Shown here: one piece after another, positions 35,774-36,956 of the stretch
How positions within the stretch are numbered: position 1 is the first letter of the stretch
Layout of the letters: each line of letters begins with the position of its first letter
Assembly (NCBI GenBank): GCA_030037635.1
Contig: JASHQH010000095.1
Location: forward strand, 1 to 36,956
Direction of reading: 5' to 3'
Source of the DNA: Acidobacteriaceae bacterium
GTDB lineage: Bacteria > Acidobacteriota > Terriglobia > Terriglobales > Acidobacteriaceae
Length of the DNA: 36,956 nucleotides
Translations under genes and position numbers: made by a program
The notes under the pieces: model-generated
What the model saw: the letters and a program-made list of their open reading frames with translations, nothing else
Database searches by the model: none
Told to the model about the DNA's origin: nothing

Positions 35774-35916
35774 CCGAGCACAGAGACCCACTCGCATGAT
35801 CGGGGAAAGCTTCGGCGTCCGCATTCTCAAGAATGGCTTTGTTTTACCCGCCTTAGGGGCCTCGTGAAGCAAGGTAAAATGGGGGTTCAGAGCAAGGCCA
35901 GGAGATCGGTGCCTCA
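35774..35916. other. GH30-lacI intergenic region
   Basis: About 143 bp. It contains CTTTGTTTTACCCGCC and other mixed sequence but no clear terminator or promoter that I can support. CCAGGAGATC before 35917 is the likely ribosome binding site for the regulator. Confidence 0.4.
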
Positions 35917-36956
35917 ATGAAGGATCGGACATCCGGCAAGCAGCGCAGGGAGGGTGCGGATCCTCGCCACGCGCGGCCGGTGAGCCTGAAACAATTGGCA
36001 GAGCATCTGGGGCTGAACCCAGCCACAGTTTCCGTGGTTCTGAACGATGTACCGGGCCGGTCGATTCCACAGTCTACACGCGATCGCATTAAAGCAGCCG
36101 CCCGGCAGATGAATTACCAGCCTAACCTTCTGGCGCGTTCGCTGCGCAGCCGCCGCACCCTAACCATCGGTATTTTGGTTCCCGAGCTGGGCAACGGCTA
36201 CCATACGCAAGTCATGAGCGGTATCGGCGACCATCTCATGAAGGCGGGCTACTTTTACTTCACGGCCCACCACCGGCACAAGTCCAACCTCATCGAAGAC
36301 TACACACGCATGCTCATCGGGCGGGGCGCCCAGGGAATCATTGCCATTGACACGCTGCTTGAGCACCCCCTTGGTGTTCCTGTTGTCGCCGTGGCCGGGC
36401 ATCGCCACATTCAGGGCGTTACCAACGTATTGCTCGATCATGTGCGCGCTGCCGAACTTGTCTTGACCCACCTCCATTCCCTGGGCCACCGCAAGATTGC
36501 CTTCATGCGCGGGCAGCCCTTCAGTTCCGATTCCGACGCGCGCTGGGAAGGATTGGTCGCCGTCGCGCGAAAACTCCAAATCGACATCCAGCCTGAGCTC
36601 GTGGTCAGTCTGGATCGCGATCTGTTTTCGCCCGAGCTCGGATACCCTGTGGTGCAGCAGTTGCTGGCCACCGGCAAGCCCTTCACGGCTCTGGTGGCAT
36701 TCAACGATGTTTCGGCCATGGGCGCCATTCGCGCCCTGGAGGATGTGAATCTCCGTGTCCCCGCCGATGTCTCGGTCATCGGCTTCGATGACATCAAGGC
36801 TGCTTCCTTCACCATGCCTCGACTTACGACCATTAACCAGCCTCTGGAGGAGATCGGCCGCATCGCGACACAAAGCCTGCTCAACCGCCTTCACGATACC
36901 GTCCCGCCGCAAGACCAGATCACTGTCGAGCCGGAGCTCATCATCCGTGAATCAAC
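35917..36956 (+). CDS. LacI-family transcriptional regulator (3' truncated by window end)
   Basis: Open frame of 346 codons with no stop before the window end. Residues 22-75 form a LacI helix-turn-helix and hinge: PVSLKQLAEHLGLNPATVSV, VLNDVPGRSIPQSTRDRI and AARQMNYQPNLLARSLRS. The sugar-binding domain follows (TLTIGILVPELGNGYH, SLGHRKIAFMRGQPF, FTALVAFNDVSAMGAIRALE, VPADVSVIGFDDIKAASFTM, LTTINQPLEEIG). A polar 20-residue leader precedes the DNA-binding domain. It sits after the GH30 gene and probably controls it and/or genes beyond the window in response to a sugar. Confidence 0.92.
   Translation, partial: MKDRTSGKQRREGADPRHARPVSLKQLAEHLGLNPATVSVVLNDVPGRSIPQSTRDRIKAAARQMNYQPNLLARSLRSRRTLTIGILVPELGNGYHTQVMSGIGDHLMKAGYFYFTAHHRHKSNLIEDYTRMLIGRGAQGIIAIDTLLEHPLGVPVVAVAGHRHIQGVTNVLLDHVRAAELVLTHLHSLGHRKIAFMRGQPFSSDSDARWEGLVAVARKLQIDIQPELVVSLDRDLFSPELGYPVVQQLLATGKPFTALVAFNDVSAMGAIRALEDVNLRVPADVSVIGFDDIKAASFTMPRLTTINQPLEEIGRIATQSLLNRLHDTVPPQDQITVEPELIIRES

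Overview
The window is a high-GC bacterial chromosome segment. It is most plausibly from an Acidobacteriota (Terriglobia-like soil lineage). This rests on the overall protein flavour: UnbV/FG-GAP secreted proteins, YVTN/MauG cytochromes, a PVM-like microcompartment locus, and TTG and GTG starts. No rRNA or marker alignment was available, so the taxonomy is inference. About 29 protein genes are supported. I found no tRNA, rRNA, CRISPR array or insertion sequence.

Region 1 (about 0-8.8 kb, mostly + strand). A carotenoid-biosynthesis (CruF/DUF422-type) gene points away from a bacterial microcompartment (BMC) operon. The operon order is pduL, BMC-H1, BMC-H2, BMC-H3, BMC-P1, CoA-acylating aldehyde dehydrogenase, BMC-P2, BMC-P3, class II aldolase, DeoR regulator. 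This is the gene set of fucose/rhamnose (lactaldehyde) type compartments. The aldolase would make lactaldehyde, the dehydrogenase an acyl-CoA, and PduL the acyl-phosphate, all inside a shell of three hexamer and three pentamer types. The promoter is covered by direct and inverted TCAATC repeats that probably bind the DeoR protein. The aldehyde dehydrogenase carries a clear 1-nt frameshift near its C-terminus. Nicotinamidase (pncA), a small membrane protein and queD follow.

Region 2 (8.9-19.3 kb). This is conserved housekeeping on the - strand: tig, clpP, clpX, lon (protein folding and quality control), then a CPCC zinc-ribbon-like protein, a fragment of a secreted protein, a RibD/DHFR-like reductase and acetyl-CoA synthetase. 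A + strand secreted protein made of two tandem copies of one domain ends this part.

Region 3 (19.3-34.1 kb, - strand) is the most unusual part: a nine-gene, tightly packed cluster. In transcription order it encodes a TPR/FG-GAP/UnbV protein, an amidase, a DAHP synthase, a one-heme propeller protein resembling the alpha subunit of hydrazine synthase, a second FG-GAP/UnbV protein, a YVTN-propeller plus diheme MauG/peroxidase fusion resembling the fused beta-gamma subunits of hydrazine synthase, a free-standing Reg_prop propeller, a RidA-family protein, and an orphan periplasmic binding protein with an extra half domain. Five of the eight junctions are 4-base stop/start overlaps, so these genes are probably co-translated. 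I propose an uncharacterised periplasmic cytochrome redox system. Nothing here shows that it makes hydrazine.

Region 4 (34.1-37 kb, + strand). A secreted GH30 glycosidase has its own promoter and a CG-centred palindrome. It is followed by a LacI-family regulator that runs off the window end, a simple local sugar-response unit.
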